Shown: positions 36,801 through 45,192 of the stretch, one piece after another
How positions within the stretch are numbered: the stretch's first letter is position 1
Layout: each line of letters starts with the position of its first letter
Source: Desulfoscipio geothermicus
Lineage (GTDB): Bacteria; Bacillota; Desulfotomaculia; Desulfotomaculales; Desulfallaceae
DNA length: 64,000 nucleotides
Direction: 5' to 3'
NCBI GenBank assembly: GCA_016841645.1
Contig: JAENYS010000001.1
Span: 124,001 to 188,000 of the forward strand
Notes under the pieces: model-generated
What the model was told of the DNA's origin: nothing
Databases searched by the model: none
Seen by the model: the letters and a program-made list of their open reading frames with translations, nothing else
Program-made: the position numbers and the translations under genes

Positions 36801-37685
36801 TTATAGCAGCTTGGCATCGAATAGCAATTTCTTTATTACATCCTTTTCATCCGGACTGGCATCGACCAAAGGAAGTCTAGGTGCGCCTACTTGCCATCCG
36901 AGCATATTTAGGGCTGTTTTGACGGGCACCGGGTTGGTTGTGATAAACATGCCCTTAAAAATCGGGAATAAACTACAGTGTATCTTGGTAGCCATGGTGA
37001 TGTTCCCTGAAGTATAAGCATTTACCATCTCTTGGATACGTTGTCCAATGATATGTGATGCAACACTTATAACTCCCCTCCCACCCAAAGACAAAATGGG
37101 CAGGGTTAAAGAGTCATCACCGCTGTAGATAGCGAAATGATCCGGTAATGAGCGCCGAAGTTCGCTAACCTGATCAAGGCTGCCCGACGCTTCCTTTATA
37201 GCCACTATGTTATCTATCGCAGACAGCCGGACAACCGTTTGTGGCAAAACATTTATCGCTGTACGCCCTGGTATATTGTAAAGCATAACCGGCAAATTAG
37301 TACTCTGGGCAATGGTTTTAAAATGCTGGTACAAGCCCTCCTGGGAAGGCTTGTTGTAATATGGAGCCACCAGCAATACACCGTCGGCGCCCACCTTTTC
37401 CGCAATCTGGGTCAATTCGATACTGGCTGCGGTGTCATTACTACCCGTACCGGCAATTACCACGGCATCACCGCCAACCTCTTCCACTACCACACGAAAT
37501 AGCTCTACTTTTTCTTCCTTTGTCAGGGTGGGCGACTCACCAGTGGTACCGGAAACGACCAAACCGTCGGAACCCGATTGCACTAGGTGACGGGCCAATT
37601 TCTTGACTTGGTCAAAATCAATAGTTAGATCCTTTTTAAATGGGGTTACCATGGCCGTTAATACTCGCCCGAAATCAATACCCAA
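36801..37685 (-). CDS. dapA: 4-hydroxy-tetrahydrodipicolinate synthase
   Basis: The 294-residue aldolase-type enzyme condenses pyruvate and aspartate semialdehyde. Seen: [24 protein letters not shown], the Tyr in [11 protein letters not shown] and the Schiff-base lysine in [10 protein letters not shown]. The product feeds both diaminopimelate (dapB) and dipicolinate (spoVFA/B), all nearby. TTG 37685 is preferred since GGAAGGTG is about 6 bases upstream; GTG at 37694 would overlap the site. It follows dapG by 34 bases. Confidence 0.96.
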   Translation of the reverse strand: MGIDFGRVLTAMVTPFKKDLTIDFDQVKKLARHLVQSGSDGLVVSGTTGESPTLTKEEKVELFRVVVEEVGGDAVVIAGTGSNDTAASIELTQIAEKVGADGVLLVAPYYNKPSQEGLYQHFKTIAQSTNLPVMLYNIPGRTAINVLPQTVVRLSAIDNIVAIKEASGSLDQVSELRRSLPDHFAIYSGDDSLTLPILSLGGRGVISVASHIIGQRIQEMVNAYTSGNITMATKIHCSLFPIFKGMFITTNPVPVKTALNMLGWQVGAPRLPLVDASPDEKDVIKKLLFDAKLL

Positions 37686-37719
37686 AACTTTCACCTTCCT
37701 TCCAGGTTAACTACCCTGC

Positions 37720-38946
37720 CTAATGGGCCAGCTTGAATTGCCTGTGCAAGGCTCTAACGACATTTTCCATTTCCTCACGCTTAACCAGCACCCAGACAGT
37801 AGTATGAGAGTCGTTACACTGCAGTATCTGGATATCATCTTTGGTTATCGCTTCCACTATATCCGCTATAACCCCGGGCACTTCGAACATACCCGCACCC
37901 ACTGCGGATACCTTGGCACACCCGGTAGTTACTTCTACGGCATAACCATCAGCTTCTAACACTCTAACCGTTTTTTCAATCATTACATCCTGAACTGTAA
38001 ATAAAACTACTGTCGGTAATATATTGATAAAATCGATACTCACCCCTGCCTGCGCCAGCGTCCTTAACATGTGACCTTGCTGTTTAAAATCTTCATTATT
38101 GGAACCGGTATTGACTCTTATCTGGGCTATTCCAGATTTATAAGTTATTCCGGTAATAACGCGATCTCTAGTGATATCTATAGAGCCCTTATTTACTTCA
38201 CCAAAGCTGGTCACTAAAGTACCCGGTGCATCTGAAAAAGATGACCGAACGCGCAGTGGAATACCCTTTTGCATAGCAATCTCCACCGCCCGTGGGTGTA
38301 TCACCTTGGCCCCTTCATGGGCCAGGTGACATATTTCATCGTAGGTAATGACCTCAAGTGTTCTTGCCTCAGTCACAATGCGCGGGTCAGCGGTCATGAT
38401 ACCTTCCACATCGGTATATATATCTACATATACAGCGTTTAAGGCAACCCCCAGTGCCGCAGCAGTAGTATCACTACCCCCTCGGCCAAGTGTGGTCGTT
38501 TCACCATCCACGGCAACTCCCTGGAAACCAGCCACTACAACCACATAACCTTCTTGAGTATATTTAATAATGTTTTGTGACTTGACCTGTAGAATACGTG
38601 CATCGGAATATTTATTATCAGTGATTATACCTGCCTGCGCACCCGTCAAAAAAACAGCCGGGCAGCCCATATTTTGCAAAGTTGATGTCATTATTACCCC
38701 AGATATTATTTCACCGCAGGACAACAGTATATCCAACTCGCGTCCAGGCGACTCCTGGTTAACTTGTTTAACCAGGTTAAGTAAGGTATCCGTAGCATAG
38801 GGATCGCCCTGCCGACCAATGGCTGATACTACTACCACAGGCGAATAACCCTCATCTTTAGCGGCAATAATCTTGCCCGCCACCTTTTCCCTAAGTTCGG
38901 GAGAAACCAGTGATGTACCCCCGAACTTAAGTACCAAGAACTTCAT
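37720..38946 (-). CDS. dapG: Aspartate kinase (DapG type)
   Basis: The 408-residue protein has the kinase N terminus LVLKFGGTSLV, FQGVAVDGETTTLGRGGSDT, YTDVEGIMTADPRIV and two C-terminal ACT domains (from about residue 260). It phosphorylates aspartate, the first step to lysine, diaminopimelate and dipicolinate. ATG 38946 has GAGG 8 bases upstream and lies 4 bases after the asd stop. The order asd-dapG-dapA equals Bacillus, where this diaminopimelate-sensitive isoenzyme serves sporulation and cell wall. Confidence 0.95.
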   Translation of the reverse strand: MKFLVLKFGGTSLVSPELREKVAGKIIAAKDEGYSPVVVVSAIGRQGDPYATDTLLNLVKQVNQESPGRELDILLSCGEIISGVIMTSTLQNMGCPAVFLTGAQAGIITDNKYSDARILQVKSQNIIKYTQEGYVVVVAGFQGVAVDGETTTLGRGGSDTTAAALGVALNAVYVDIYTDVEGIMTADPRIVTEARTLEVITYDEICHLAHEGAKVIHPRAVEIAMQKGIPLRVRSSFSDAPGTLVTSFGEVNKGSIDITRDRVITGITYKSGIAQIRVNTGSNNEDFKQQGHMLRTLAQAGVSIDFINILPTVVLFTVQDVMIEKTVRVLEADGYAVEVTTGCAKVSAVGAGMFEVPGVIADIVEAITKDDIQILQCNDSHTTVWVLVKREEMENVVRALHRQFKLAH

Positions 38947-38950
38947 TCCA

Positions 38951-39970
38951 TTACCTCTTTCCAAGGCAACCGTACTTAATTACCAACTCCGCTATTTGTA
39001 CTGCATTGGTGGCTGCCCCCTTGCGTAATTGATCAGCCACCACCCATATATTCAGCCCATTATCCAATGAATTATCCTCCCTGATGCGGCCTACAAATAC
39101 CTCATCCCTCCCGGATGTGTAAAGGGGCATAGGATACTCTTTATTAGCAGGGCTATCTTGTACAATCACCCCGGGGAAATCCGCTAATATATTCTTGGCC
39201 TGATCTGCAGTAACCTTGCGATATGTTTCTATATTAATGGACTCCGAATGGCTACGGTAAACCGGAACTCGAACAGTTGTGGCGGTAATGGGAATATTTT
39301 CATCATGTAAAATTTTACGGGTTTCCTTTATCATTTTCCATTCTTCTTTAGTGTAATCCATCTCCTGGAATACATCAATATGTGGTATTAAATTAAAGGC
39401 TATTTGATATTGAAACTTGGATGGGATAACCTGACCGTCATCCAATGCAGCCCGAGTATGCTCGGTTAATTCCGTAATCCCTTCAGCCCCGGCACCGCTC
39501 ACCGCCTGGTAAGTTGATACCACCACCCGCTTGATACCTGCGAAATCATATATCGCTTTCAAAGGCACTACCATGATAATTGTAGAGCAATTGGGATTGG
39601 CAATAATGCCTTTATGAGTTTTGACATCCTCCGGGTTAACTTCCGGAACCACCAGCGGCACATCCGGGTCCAAACGAAAATTGCTGCTGTTATCAATAAC
39701 CACCACACCCTTTTCAGCCGCTAGTGGACCATATTCCAAACTAGCTTCACCACCGGCAAAAAGAGCGATTTCCATACCATCAAAAGAAGCTGGTGTGGTC
39801 TCCTCAACGATATAAGATTTATCTTTAAAAAATATTTTTTGGCCGGCGGAACGTTCGGTGGCACAAATTTTTAATTCACCCACCGGAAAATTCCTATTTT
39901 CCAATACCTGTAACATTTCCTGTCCGACTGCTCCGGATGCTCCTACAATGATTACTTTATAGCCAGCCAA
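38951..39970 (-). CDS. asd: Aspartate-semialdehyde dehydrogenase
   Basis: The 339-residue enzyme has the NADP site VGASGAVGQEML, the active-site cysteine in NPNCSTIIMV, STYQAVSGAGAEG and the substrate-binding RVPVYRSHSESI. It reduces aspartyl phosphate to the semialdehyde. The start is TTG 39970 with GGAGGG six bases upstream. It lies between spoVFB and dapG in one apparent operon. Confidence 0.97.
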   Translation of the reverse strand: MAGYKVIIVGASGAVGQEMLQVLENRNFPVGELKICATERSAGQKIFFKDKSYIVEETTPASFDGMEIALFAGGEASLEYGPLAAEKGVVVIDNSSNFRLDPDVPLVVPEVNPEDVKTHKGIIANPNCSTIIMVVPLKAIYDFAGIKRVVVSTYQAVSGAGAEGITELTEHTRAALDDGQVIPSKFQYQIAFNLIPHIDVFQEMDYTKEEWKMIKETRKILHDENIPITATTVRVPVYRSHSESINIETYRKVTADQAKNILADFPGVIVQDSPANKEYPMPLYTSGRDEVFVGRIREDNSLDNGLNIWVVADQLRKGAATNAVQIAELVIKYGCLGKR

Positions 39971-40011
39971 ATCTATCCCTCCATTCTTTATCTACCACCG
40001 GCGTATACAAT

Positions 40012-40605
40012 TTAGTCGCAGGCAACTAAAATCGGTTGAATCTGTTTTTTCTGCAAAGCATGTTCAATGGTGTCCACCATCTTATCCATCTTGGCCTTTA
40101 ATGAATTTGGTTTACCGTTAGGGCTATCCTGTCCAAATGGCACCATGTATATATTTTTCGCATTTAAAAGCAAACCTAAATTTTTAGCGTTTAAACTAAG
40201 ACCGTCATTGGTTGAAACAGCTAATACCACCGGCCGCTGGTTACGCAAATGAGCTTTAATAGCCATGAGCACCGGACTATCCGTAATAGCATTGGCCAGT
40301 TTGGCTAAAGTGTTTCCGGTGCACGGCGCCACCACCAGTACATCCAGTAATTCTTGAGGCCCAATCGGCTCTGCACCAACAATACTGTTAATTATTTTTT
40401 TACCGCTAATCTCCATAACCTGCTCTTTCCAACTGGCGGATGTACCAAACCTGGTATCAGTCTCATCAACGGCAGCACTTATTATAGGATACAATATAGC
40501 ACCTTCGTCAGCAACCCTTTTCATTTCCATCAGCACTTCATCCAAGGTACAATGAGAGCCTGTTAAAGCAAATCCCACTTTAATATCTTTTAATCTCATC
40601 AACAT
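40012..40605 (-). CDS. spoVFB: Dipicolinate synthase subunit B
   Basis: The 197-residue flavoprotein-like subunit has KVGFALTGSHCTLDEVL, the LVVAPCTGNTLAKLANAITD motif of the flavodoxin-like decarboxylase fold, and PVVLAVSTNDGLS. With SpoVFA it converts dihydrodipicolinate to dipicolinate in the mother cell; the product gives spores heat resistance. ATG 40605 is chosen for AGGAGG five bases upstream; other in-frame starts lie within six codons. It follows spoVFA by 14 bases. Confidence 0.95.
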   Translation of the reverse strand: MLMRLKDIKVGFALTGSHCTLDEVLMEMKRVADEGAILYPIISAAVDETDTRFGTSASWKEQVMEISGKKIINSIVGAEPIGPQELLDVLVVAPCTGNTLAKLANAITDSPVLMAIKAHLRNQRPVVLAVSTNDGLSLNAKNLGLLLNAKNIYMVPFGQDSPNGKPNSLKAKMDKMVDTIEHALQKKQIQPILVACD

Positions 40606-40619
40606 ATGCACCTCCTGGT

Positions 40620-41522
40620 TTAAACCGGAAAATTATGTCCTATCTTCTGCAGTAAAATACCGGGTACCACCCGGGCCAGGATCATGCCGGCAGTTTTAGG
40701 TGCCACTTTGCCGGGCAAACCGGGTGCTAAAACAGCATCTATGCCCAACTCCTTGGCCTTTAAAAAGTCAGTGCCCCCGGGAGCAGAAGCAAGGTCGATA
40801 ATCAGGGTTGCCTTGGGTAACCTTTGCAGTATTTCCCCGTTTATAACCGGTGCAGGTATAGTATTAAATATGACATCTACATCACATAAATAATCTACTA
40901 ATTCTTTAAAATGGAGCGATCTTAATCCCAAAGATGACGCTCTGGCCAACTGGGCGAAGTTCCGGGCCACTACCGTAGTATTAGCATGCATATTCGAAAG
41001 CAAGTGAGCCATTGTTTGACCAGTACGGCCAAACCCCAGTACCATCGCATTTGCACCATGAATAGTGATAGGCAGTCTCTCCATAGCCATTTGCACGGCC
41101 CCTTCAGCAGAAGGAATTGAGTTTGGAATGGCCACCTCATCAAGTCCCATTAGCTCCACAGTTTCCAAAGCGTTTTTCTCCAGCAACTCGCGCAGCGGTT
41201 TACGGGCAAATCCTACCAGAACAGGGGTTCCGGCAGGTAGTAGTGAAAGAAATTCCCCGTTAATTATCGGCTTGGTTTTAAGGAAAGCCGATGATATCTC
41301 CATTTGTTCATTAACCCCTGGAACCGGTAATATTAAAGCCTGCACCCCGATCAGGCATTCCTCCGGTTTCGGACAGGGAACAATATTTGGCCCCTTAACT
41401 GGCAACCCAAAAGTTTTAACAGTTGCCCCAACGTCAGCCAGACATTCCACTAGAGTTACTTCTCTGGCGTCCCCGCCCATAACAGCCACCGTAAGGCCTG
41501 TCAAAATTTGCATGGCCGGCAA
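40620..41522 (-). CDS. spoVFA: Dipicolinate synthase subunit A
   Basis: The 300-residue dehydrogenase-like subunit has LTVAVMGGDAREVTLVECLA at its N terminus and an NAD(P)-type Rossmann motif MVLGFGRTGQTMAHLL, then IFNTIPAPVI and IDLASAPGGTDF. TTG 41522 has GGAGG 5 bases upstream; ATG 41513 is an alternative. A weak sigma-K-like promoter is seen in front, which would suit mother-cell expression. Partner of spoVFB. Confidence 0.95.
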   Translation of the reverse strand: MPAMQILTGLTVAVMGGDAREVTLVECLADVGATVKTFGLPVKGPNIVPCPKPEECLIGVQALILPVPGVNEQMEISSAFLKTKPIINGEFLSLLPAGTPVLVGFARKPLRELLEKNALETVELMGLDEVAIPNSIPSAEGAVQMAMERLPITIHGANAMVLGFGRTGQTMAHLLSNMHANTTVVARNFAQLARASSLGLRSLHFKELVDYLCDVDVIFNTIPAPVINGEILQRLPKATLIIDLASAPGGTDFLKAKELGIDAVLAPGLPGKVAPKTAGMILARVVPGILLQKIGHNFPV

Positions 41523-41551
41523 ACCCACCTCCAACCTTCTTATACTTACAC

Positions 41552-41579
41552 CAATATATGAATCATCGGTTTTAGAGGT
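41552..41579 (-). promoter_or_regulatory. Weak sigma-K-like promoter before spoVFA
   Basis: On the minus strand AC (41578-41579) is followed after 17 bases by CATATATTG (41552-41560), one mismatch from the sigma-K -10 CATANNNTA. The motif is short and may be chance. Confidence 0.3.
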
Positions 41580-41605
41580 GCATATATGGAATTGTTGAAA
41601 TAAGT

Positions 41606-42406
41606 TTATTCAAACAAAAGATTTTCTAAACCATACACCACTCCTTCCAGGCGTAACACCGCCCGAATGGCCATTAATACGCCTGGCATAAAACAATCCC
41701 GGGAAGTCGTATCATGTTTTATGGTCAACGTCTGACCCACACCTCCAAAAATTACCTCTTGATGGGCCACATAACCGGGTAGCCTGACACTGTGAATGCG
41801 CAAACCACCGGGCATTTTGCCGCCCCTGACCCCGCTTATTTTTTCTTCCTCCAAACTCAAACCTTGCTGGAAATCGCCCCGCTGCTCTAAAATCTTCTCC
41901 GCAGTTTTAATGGCTGTACCGGAAGGAGCATCCAGCTTTTGATCATGGTGTTTCTCAATTATTTCAACATTGGGGAAATATTTGGCGGCTTCTGCAGCAA
42001 ATTTAATCATTAACAATGCCCCAATAGTAAAATTGGGTGCTATTAAACATCCTAAGTGCATATTTTGGGCCAGTTCAGAAACCTTGGCAAAATCCTCCGC
42101 AGACATTCCCGTAGCCCCCACAACAGGACGCGTACCAGCTTTTAAGGCTGTTAACACATTTGCTCCCACCGACCGGGTGTCTGTAAAATCAACCATTACC
42201 TGGGCACCGGAAGTAGCTAGAGCTTCAGATAGGTTGGAGGTAATTTTAACACCCAGGGTTTCACCACCCAATAGTGTACCGGCATCAAGTCCATCGTTAC
42301 AAATATCAATTGCCGCGCACAATTCGGTATCCTCAGCGCCCACCACGGTTTTTAGCACTTCACGGCCCATCCGCCCGGCCACACCGCAAATAGCAACTTT
42401 AATCAA
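41606..42406 (-). CDS. dapB: 4-hydroxy-tetrahydrodipicolinate reductase
   Basis: The 266-residue enzyme has the Rossmann motif GVAGRMGREVL, TGMSAEDF, the EKHHDQKLDAPSGTA active-site segment and the PGYVAHQEVIFGG region. It channels the DapA product to diaminopimelate and lysine and so competes with SpoVFA/B for the same intermediate. The start is probably TTG 42406; the ribosome site is weak. In Bacillus dapB is elsewhere, so its insertion in this cluster is a local arrangement. Confidence 0.96.
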   Translation of the reverse strand: MIKVAICGVAGRMGREVLKTVVGAEDTELCAAIDICNDGLDAGTLLGGETLGVKITSNLSEALATSGAQVMVDFTDTRSVGANVLTALKAGTRPVVGATGMSAEDFAKVSELAQNMHLGCLIAPNFTIGALLMIKFAAEAAKYFPNVEIIEKHHDQKLDAPSGTAIKTAEKILEQRGDFQQGLSLEEEKISGVRGGKMPGGLRIHSVRLPGYVAHQEVIFGGVGQTLTIKHDTTSRDCFMPGVLMAIRAVLRLEGVVYGLENLLFE

Positions 42407-42604
42407 AATTATTTACCGGTAATTAATTTGTGAAACACCAAGTATAAATTAATTACCGGCTACCCCCTTTCCATGCTAAAATTTCAAATATATAAAATTT
42501 ACCTATAAAATTCATTCTCTAATATCTTTACAAGTATGTCAAGTAAAAAACCATTACCAACTAAAGCCTCGAATAACATTGGCGCTTGGATACCCCTGCT
42601 CTGC

Positions 42605-42793
42605 TTATACTGGCTCTATATCCGCAGAACTGTCCCTATCCCGGGGTATGATTAGACAATTGCACATTTTCTTGGATTGATAATAAAAATCTGCTGCCGG
42701 AGCGCCGGAGCATTCTGTAACCACATAATATTTACGACTCGCTGTTTGGTAGTTAATTTTATATCCTATGGACTGTCGATATTTGCATTCCAA
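42605..42793 (-). CDS. Small cysteine-containing protein, unknown
   Basis: A 62-residue reading frame starts at TTG 42793 with AGAGGTG 9 bases upstream. It has four cysteines (C3, C28, C44, C46), begins MECKYRQSIGYKINYQTASR and ends RDRDSSADIEPV. No family is recognised. Support is limited to the ribosome binding site, its orientation with its neighbours and sensible composition. Confidence 0.45.
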   Translation of the reverse strand: MECKYRQSIGYKINYQTASRKYYVVTECSGAPAADFYYQSKKMCNCLIIPRDRDSSADIEPV

Positions 42794-42864
42794 AATATAT
42801 ACACCTCTGCTAATAAAAGTACCTACCGTTAAACTAACAGTTCATTTTACCATTGCAATTACAT

Positions 42865-43848
42865 TTACAATGTCCGCCAACCTTGTTTATTTATATTAAC
42901 GTTAATTTGTCCGGTTTCCGGATAATCTCTTCGTTCCACCATACCTGAAAATACAAAGTAATCACTCCCGCATTCAGATTCGACTATACCACTGGCCACT
43001 TCAAATTCAGTACGATTACCCCTCATTATTTCTGTTGGGTTAAAAGGTTCGGCCAGCTTAAGTTCAGTTGCAACATCCTCATACAAAGTCCACAACAAAT
43101 TGTTTAATTCATTGTCCGCCATAATTACCGGCAAACCTATTTCTTCTTTGGCTTCTCGCCGGGCTATCATATGATTATGCGCGTATAACTTTTCGGTCAG
43201 GTAATCAACAATATTTTGCACCTGTTCACTGGTGAGCATTTCCCTGCGCAGGCCCAACATTTTATTGGCCAAGGATCGTATGAGCATCCAGTTTCTGTGC
43301 ACATTGCCCAGGGCCAATGGATGAATTTTTTCCGCCAGCAATAAAAAAGCTCTGGCCATGACATTTTCGTCGTAAATGCCCATCTTTTCCGCAATTAATA
43401 TCATGTAAGAATATACATCCTCAATGCTGACCGGTAATCTGGTTGAAGGATTGGAAGGATCCTGGGGATTAAAAGCATTAATAACGCTTGGATCAATGGG
43501 TCCCAGCTCGCCCATTTTACCCATGACAATTTCATCTGCCCCTAGACATAACAATGTTCCGGCACTATAAGCTCTAAAAGGCACTAAGACTGAAAAATGT
43601 TCCGTATACTCACGAATCAGATTAACCAAACGCCACGGTGTAAGCACGTCGCCACCTCTGGTATAAAGAACCAAATCCACCCGAGGCTGGTTACCGATAA
43701 TCTCCAGGTGCCTATAAATTACACGTACTACATCCGGGGCAATTCTGGTACTTACATTTTCCCTATCCCCCGTTATATAAGACAGTACAACTGAATTTCT
43801 TATACGGCCTATCTTTTGCAATATATCAATTCTTTGCGGCCGGGCCAT
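42865..43848 (-). CDS. SDH-type serine protease (ClpP/SppA fold)
   Basis: The 327-residue protein resembles the SDH family Clp-fold serine proteinases: VDLVLYTRGGDVLTPWRLV, then FRAYSAGTLLCLGADEIVMG (nucleophile Ser in AYSAG) and GELGPIDPSV. No signal peptide is seen. ATG 43848 is chosen for GGGAGG upstream. It lies between ymxH and dapB, a position not occupied by such a gene in Bacillus. Substrate unknown. Confidence 0.85.
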   Translation of the reverse strand: MARPQRIDILQKIGRIRNSVVLSYITGDRENVSTRIAPDVVRVIYRHLEIIGNQPRVDLVLYTRGGDVLTPWRLVNLIREYTEHFSVLVPFRAYSAGTLLCLGADEIVMGKMGELGPIDPSVINAFNPQDPSNPSTRLPVSIEDVYSYMILIAEKMGIYDENVMARAFLLLAEKIHPLALGNVHRNWMLIRSLANKMLGLRREMLTSEQVQNIVDYLTEKLYAHNHMIARREAKEEIGLPVIMADNELNNLLWTLYEDVATELKLAEPFNPTEIMRGNRTEFEVASGIVESECGSDYFVFSGMVERRDYPETGQINVNINKQGWRTL

Positions 43849-43913
43849 AAATTGCCTCCCTGTTTTTGCATTATTATGGCCCATTGTATTACATTATATA
43901 AAGATTATGTACC

Positions 43914-43947
43914 ATTAAAAAAATCCGTGCTAATGACGGATTTTTTT
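43914..43947 (-). terminator. Intrinsic terminator of ymxH
   Basis: aatccgt/acggatt stem (43922-43928/43936-43942), 7-base loop, with a T-run on the minus strand and another on the plus strand. It overlaps the first bases after the ymxH stop. Confidence 0.85.
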
Positions 43948-44215
43948 ATACTAAGTATTTGCCATACCTGGGGATAGCTTGATCAAGCTGTACTATAATC
44001 ACCTCAAATCCTATCTTCTTGATCGATTCCCAGGGTATTATTAATTCTTGCTTTTCGGCAAACATACTTAACATAGTACCTTTACGGGGCAACATAATGG
44101 ACATTACCTGTCCGGTTTCATCATCGATGGCCAAGTCGGTTTCCCCAATTACCCCCAACCGGGCGCCATCGTTTATATTGATAATTTCTTTTCCTGCCAG
44201 CTCGCCCAGTCTCAT
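43946..44215 (-). CDS. ymxH: YlmC/YmxH family sporulation protein
   Basis: The 89-residue PRC-barrel-like protein reads MRLGELAGKEIININDGARL, then GETDLAIDDETGQVMSIMLP and LIIPWESIKKIG, which match the YlmC/YmxH family. The start has GGAGG upstream. Its place between the M16 peptidase and the dipicolinate genes is as in Bacillus, although dut and a membrane protein are inserted. Molecular function is unknown. Confidence 0.9.
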   Translation of the reverse strand: MRLGELAGKEIININDGARLGVIGETDLAIDDETGQVMSIMLPRKGTMLSMFAEKQELIIPWESIKKIGFEVIIVQLDQAIPRYGKYLV

Positions 44216-44250
44216 TTTCTATTAGCCTCCTCCCTAAATATCCGATAAAA

Positions 44251-44586
44251 TCAAAATCTTCTTCTTACCCATAAGCGCATTACAAAAGGTTGTATGATAG
44301 CTAGAACTATTGATAACGTAGCCAGCGGCTCCAAAGCAATACCACTTAATTGAAGAGATCGTGGTATTTCTAATTCCAAAAAAGTCTGCATTAATATTAA
44401 AGAAAGGTATATGCCGCCGGCCGTACCCACCATGCCGGTGATGGCCTGAGATAAAGGAGACGGTTTGGCATCACCGATGGCATCCCAGTTTTTATCCCGC
44501 ATGGAATGCCATCTAATACGCTCGCGTACAGAAATAATGATCAACAGCACAATAATTAATACAAAGACTATCGTACTAAAATTCAA
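44251..44586 (-). CDS. Small membrane protein, unknown
   Basis: The 111-residue protein starts at TTG 44586 with AGGAGGTG 7-8 bases upstream. It has an N-terminal helix (TIVFVLIIVLLIIIS), a soluble stretch RERIRWHSMRDKNWDAIGD, and two further helices (GMVGTAGGIYLSLILMQTF; LATLSIVLAIIQPFVM) with a basic end. No family assigned. It precedes ymxH by 35 bases and is likely co-transcribed. Confidence 0.7.
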   Translation of the reverse strand: MNFSTIVFVLIIVLLIIISVRERIRWHSMRDKNWDAIGDAKPSPLSQAITGMVGTAGGIYLSLILMQTFLELEIPRSLQLSGIALEPLATLSIVLAIIQPFVMRLWVRRRF

Positions 44587-44692
44587 ATTTTCACCTCCTG
44601 TACCAATTTATATTTATCTCATTGTAAAATATTCCTTGTTTGCAGCTAATTGGCCAAATAATTTAACCGCATAAATCTATAAATAGGCAAAA

Positions 44693-44722
44693 AAAAAGAC
44701 CGTTTAATTACTCAGTCTTTTT
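44693..44722 (-). terminator. Terminator of dut
   Basis: aaaaagac (44693-44700) pairs with gtcttttt (44715-44722); the T-run continues on the minus strand. The stem includes the first base pair of the dut stop codon region. Confidence 0.75.
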
Positions 44723-45179
44723 ATCTACCCGTTGACCCGAACCCCCCCGAAGCTCTGGTCGACGGAGTCAACTCATCAGTATAAGAAATGTCTATCTGCA
44801 AGCATGGCATAAACACAAGCTGGGCAATTCTATCACCTGGCCTTATTTCATAAGGCACCTCACTGTTATTTTGTATGGCACAGAATAACTCGCCCTTATA
44901 ATCGCTATCAATTATACCCACCGCATTGGCCAAGTTTATACCATGCTTACTCGCCAAACCACTGCGTGGGAAGACCAGCCCTACTATATTACCGGCTGGT
45001 ATATCAACTGCAAGCCCGGTGGGGACAAGAGCCCTTTCCCGCGGGTAAACAATCAAAGATTCATTTAAAGCGGCAGCCAAATCAATTCCGGCCGCCCCGG
45101 CAGTAGCATAAGCCGGCTCAGGTAAAGTAACCCCAATAGCTTCGTTCAACTTTTTAAATTTTACTTGTATTTGTCCCAT
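44721..45179 (-). CDS. dut: dUTP diphosphatase
   Basis: The 152-residue trimeric dUTPase shows all five motifs: AGIDLAAAL, PRSGLASKHGI, NAVGIIDSDYKGE, PGDRIAQLVF and ASGGFGSTGR. It removes dUTP and yields dUMP for thymidylate synthesis. It is 13 bases from the M16 peptidase gene stop and probably shares its transcript. Confidence 0.97.
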   Translation of the reverse strand: MGQIQVKFKKLNEAIGVTLPEPAYATAGAAGIDLAAALNESLIVYPRERALVPTGLAVDIPAGNIVGLVFPRSGLASKHGINLANAVGIIDSDYKGELFCAIQNNSEVPYEIRPGDRIAQLVFMPCLQIDISYTDELTPSTRASGGFGSTGR

Positions 45180-45192
45180 CTCTAACCACCAA

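Noticed and set aside
39971-40011. Lysine riboswitch before asd-dapG
   Set aside because: Only 41 bases separate spoVFB and asd, far too short for an L-box.
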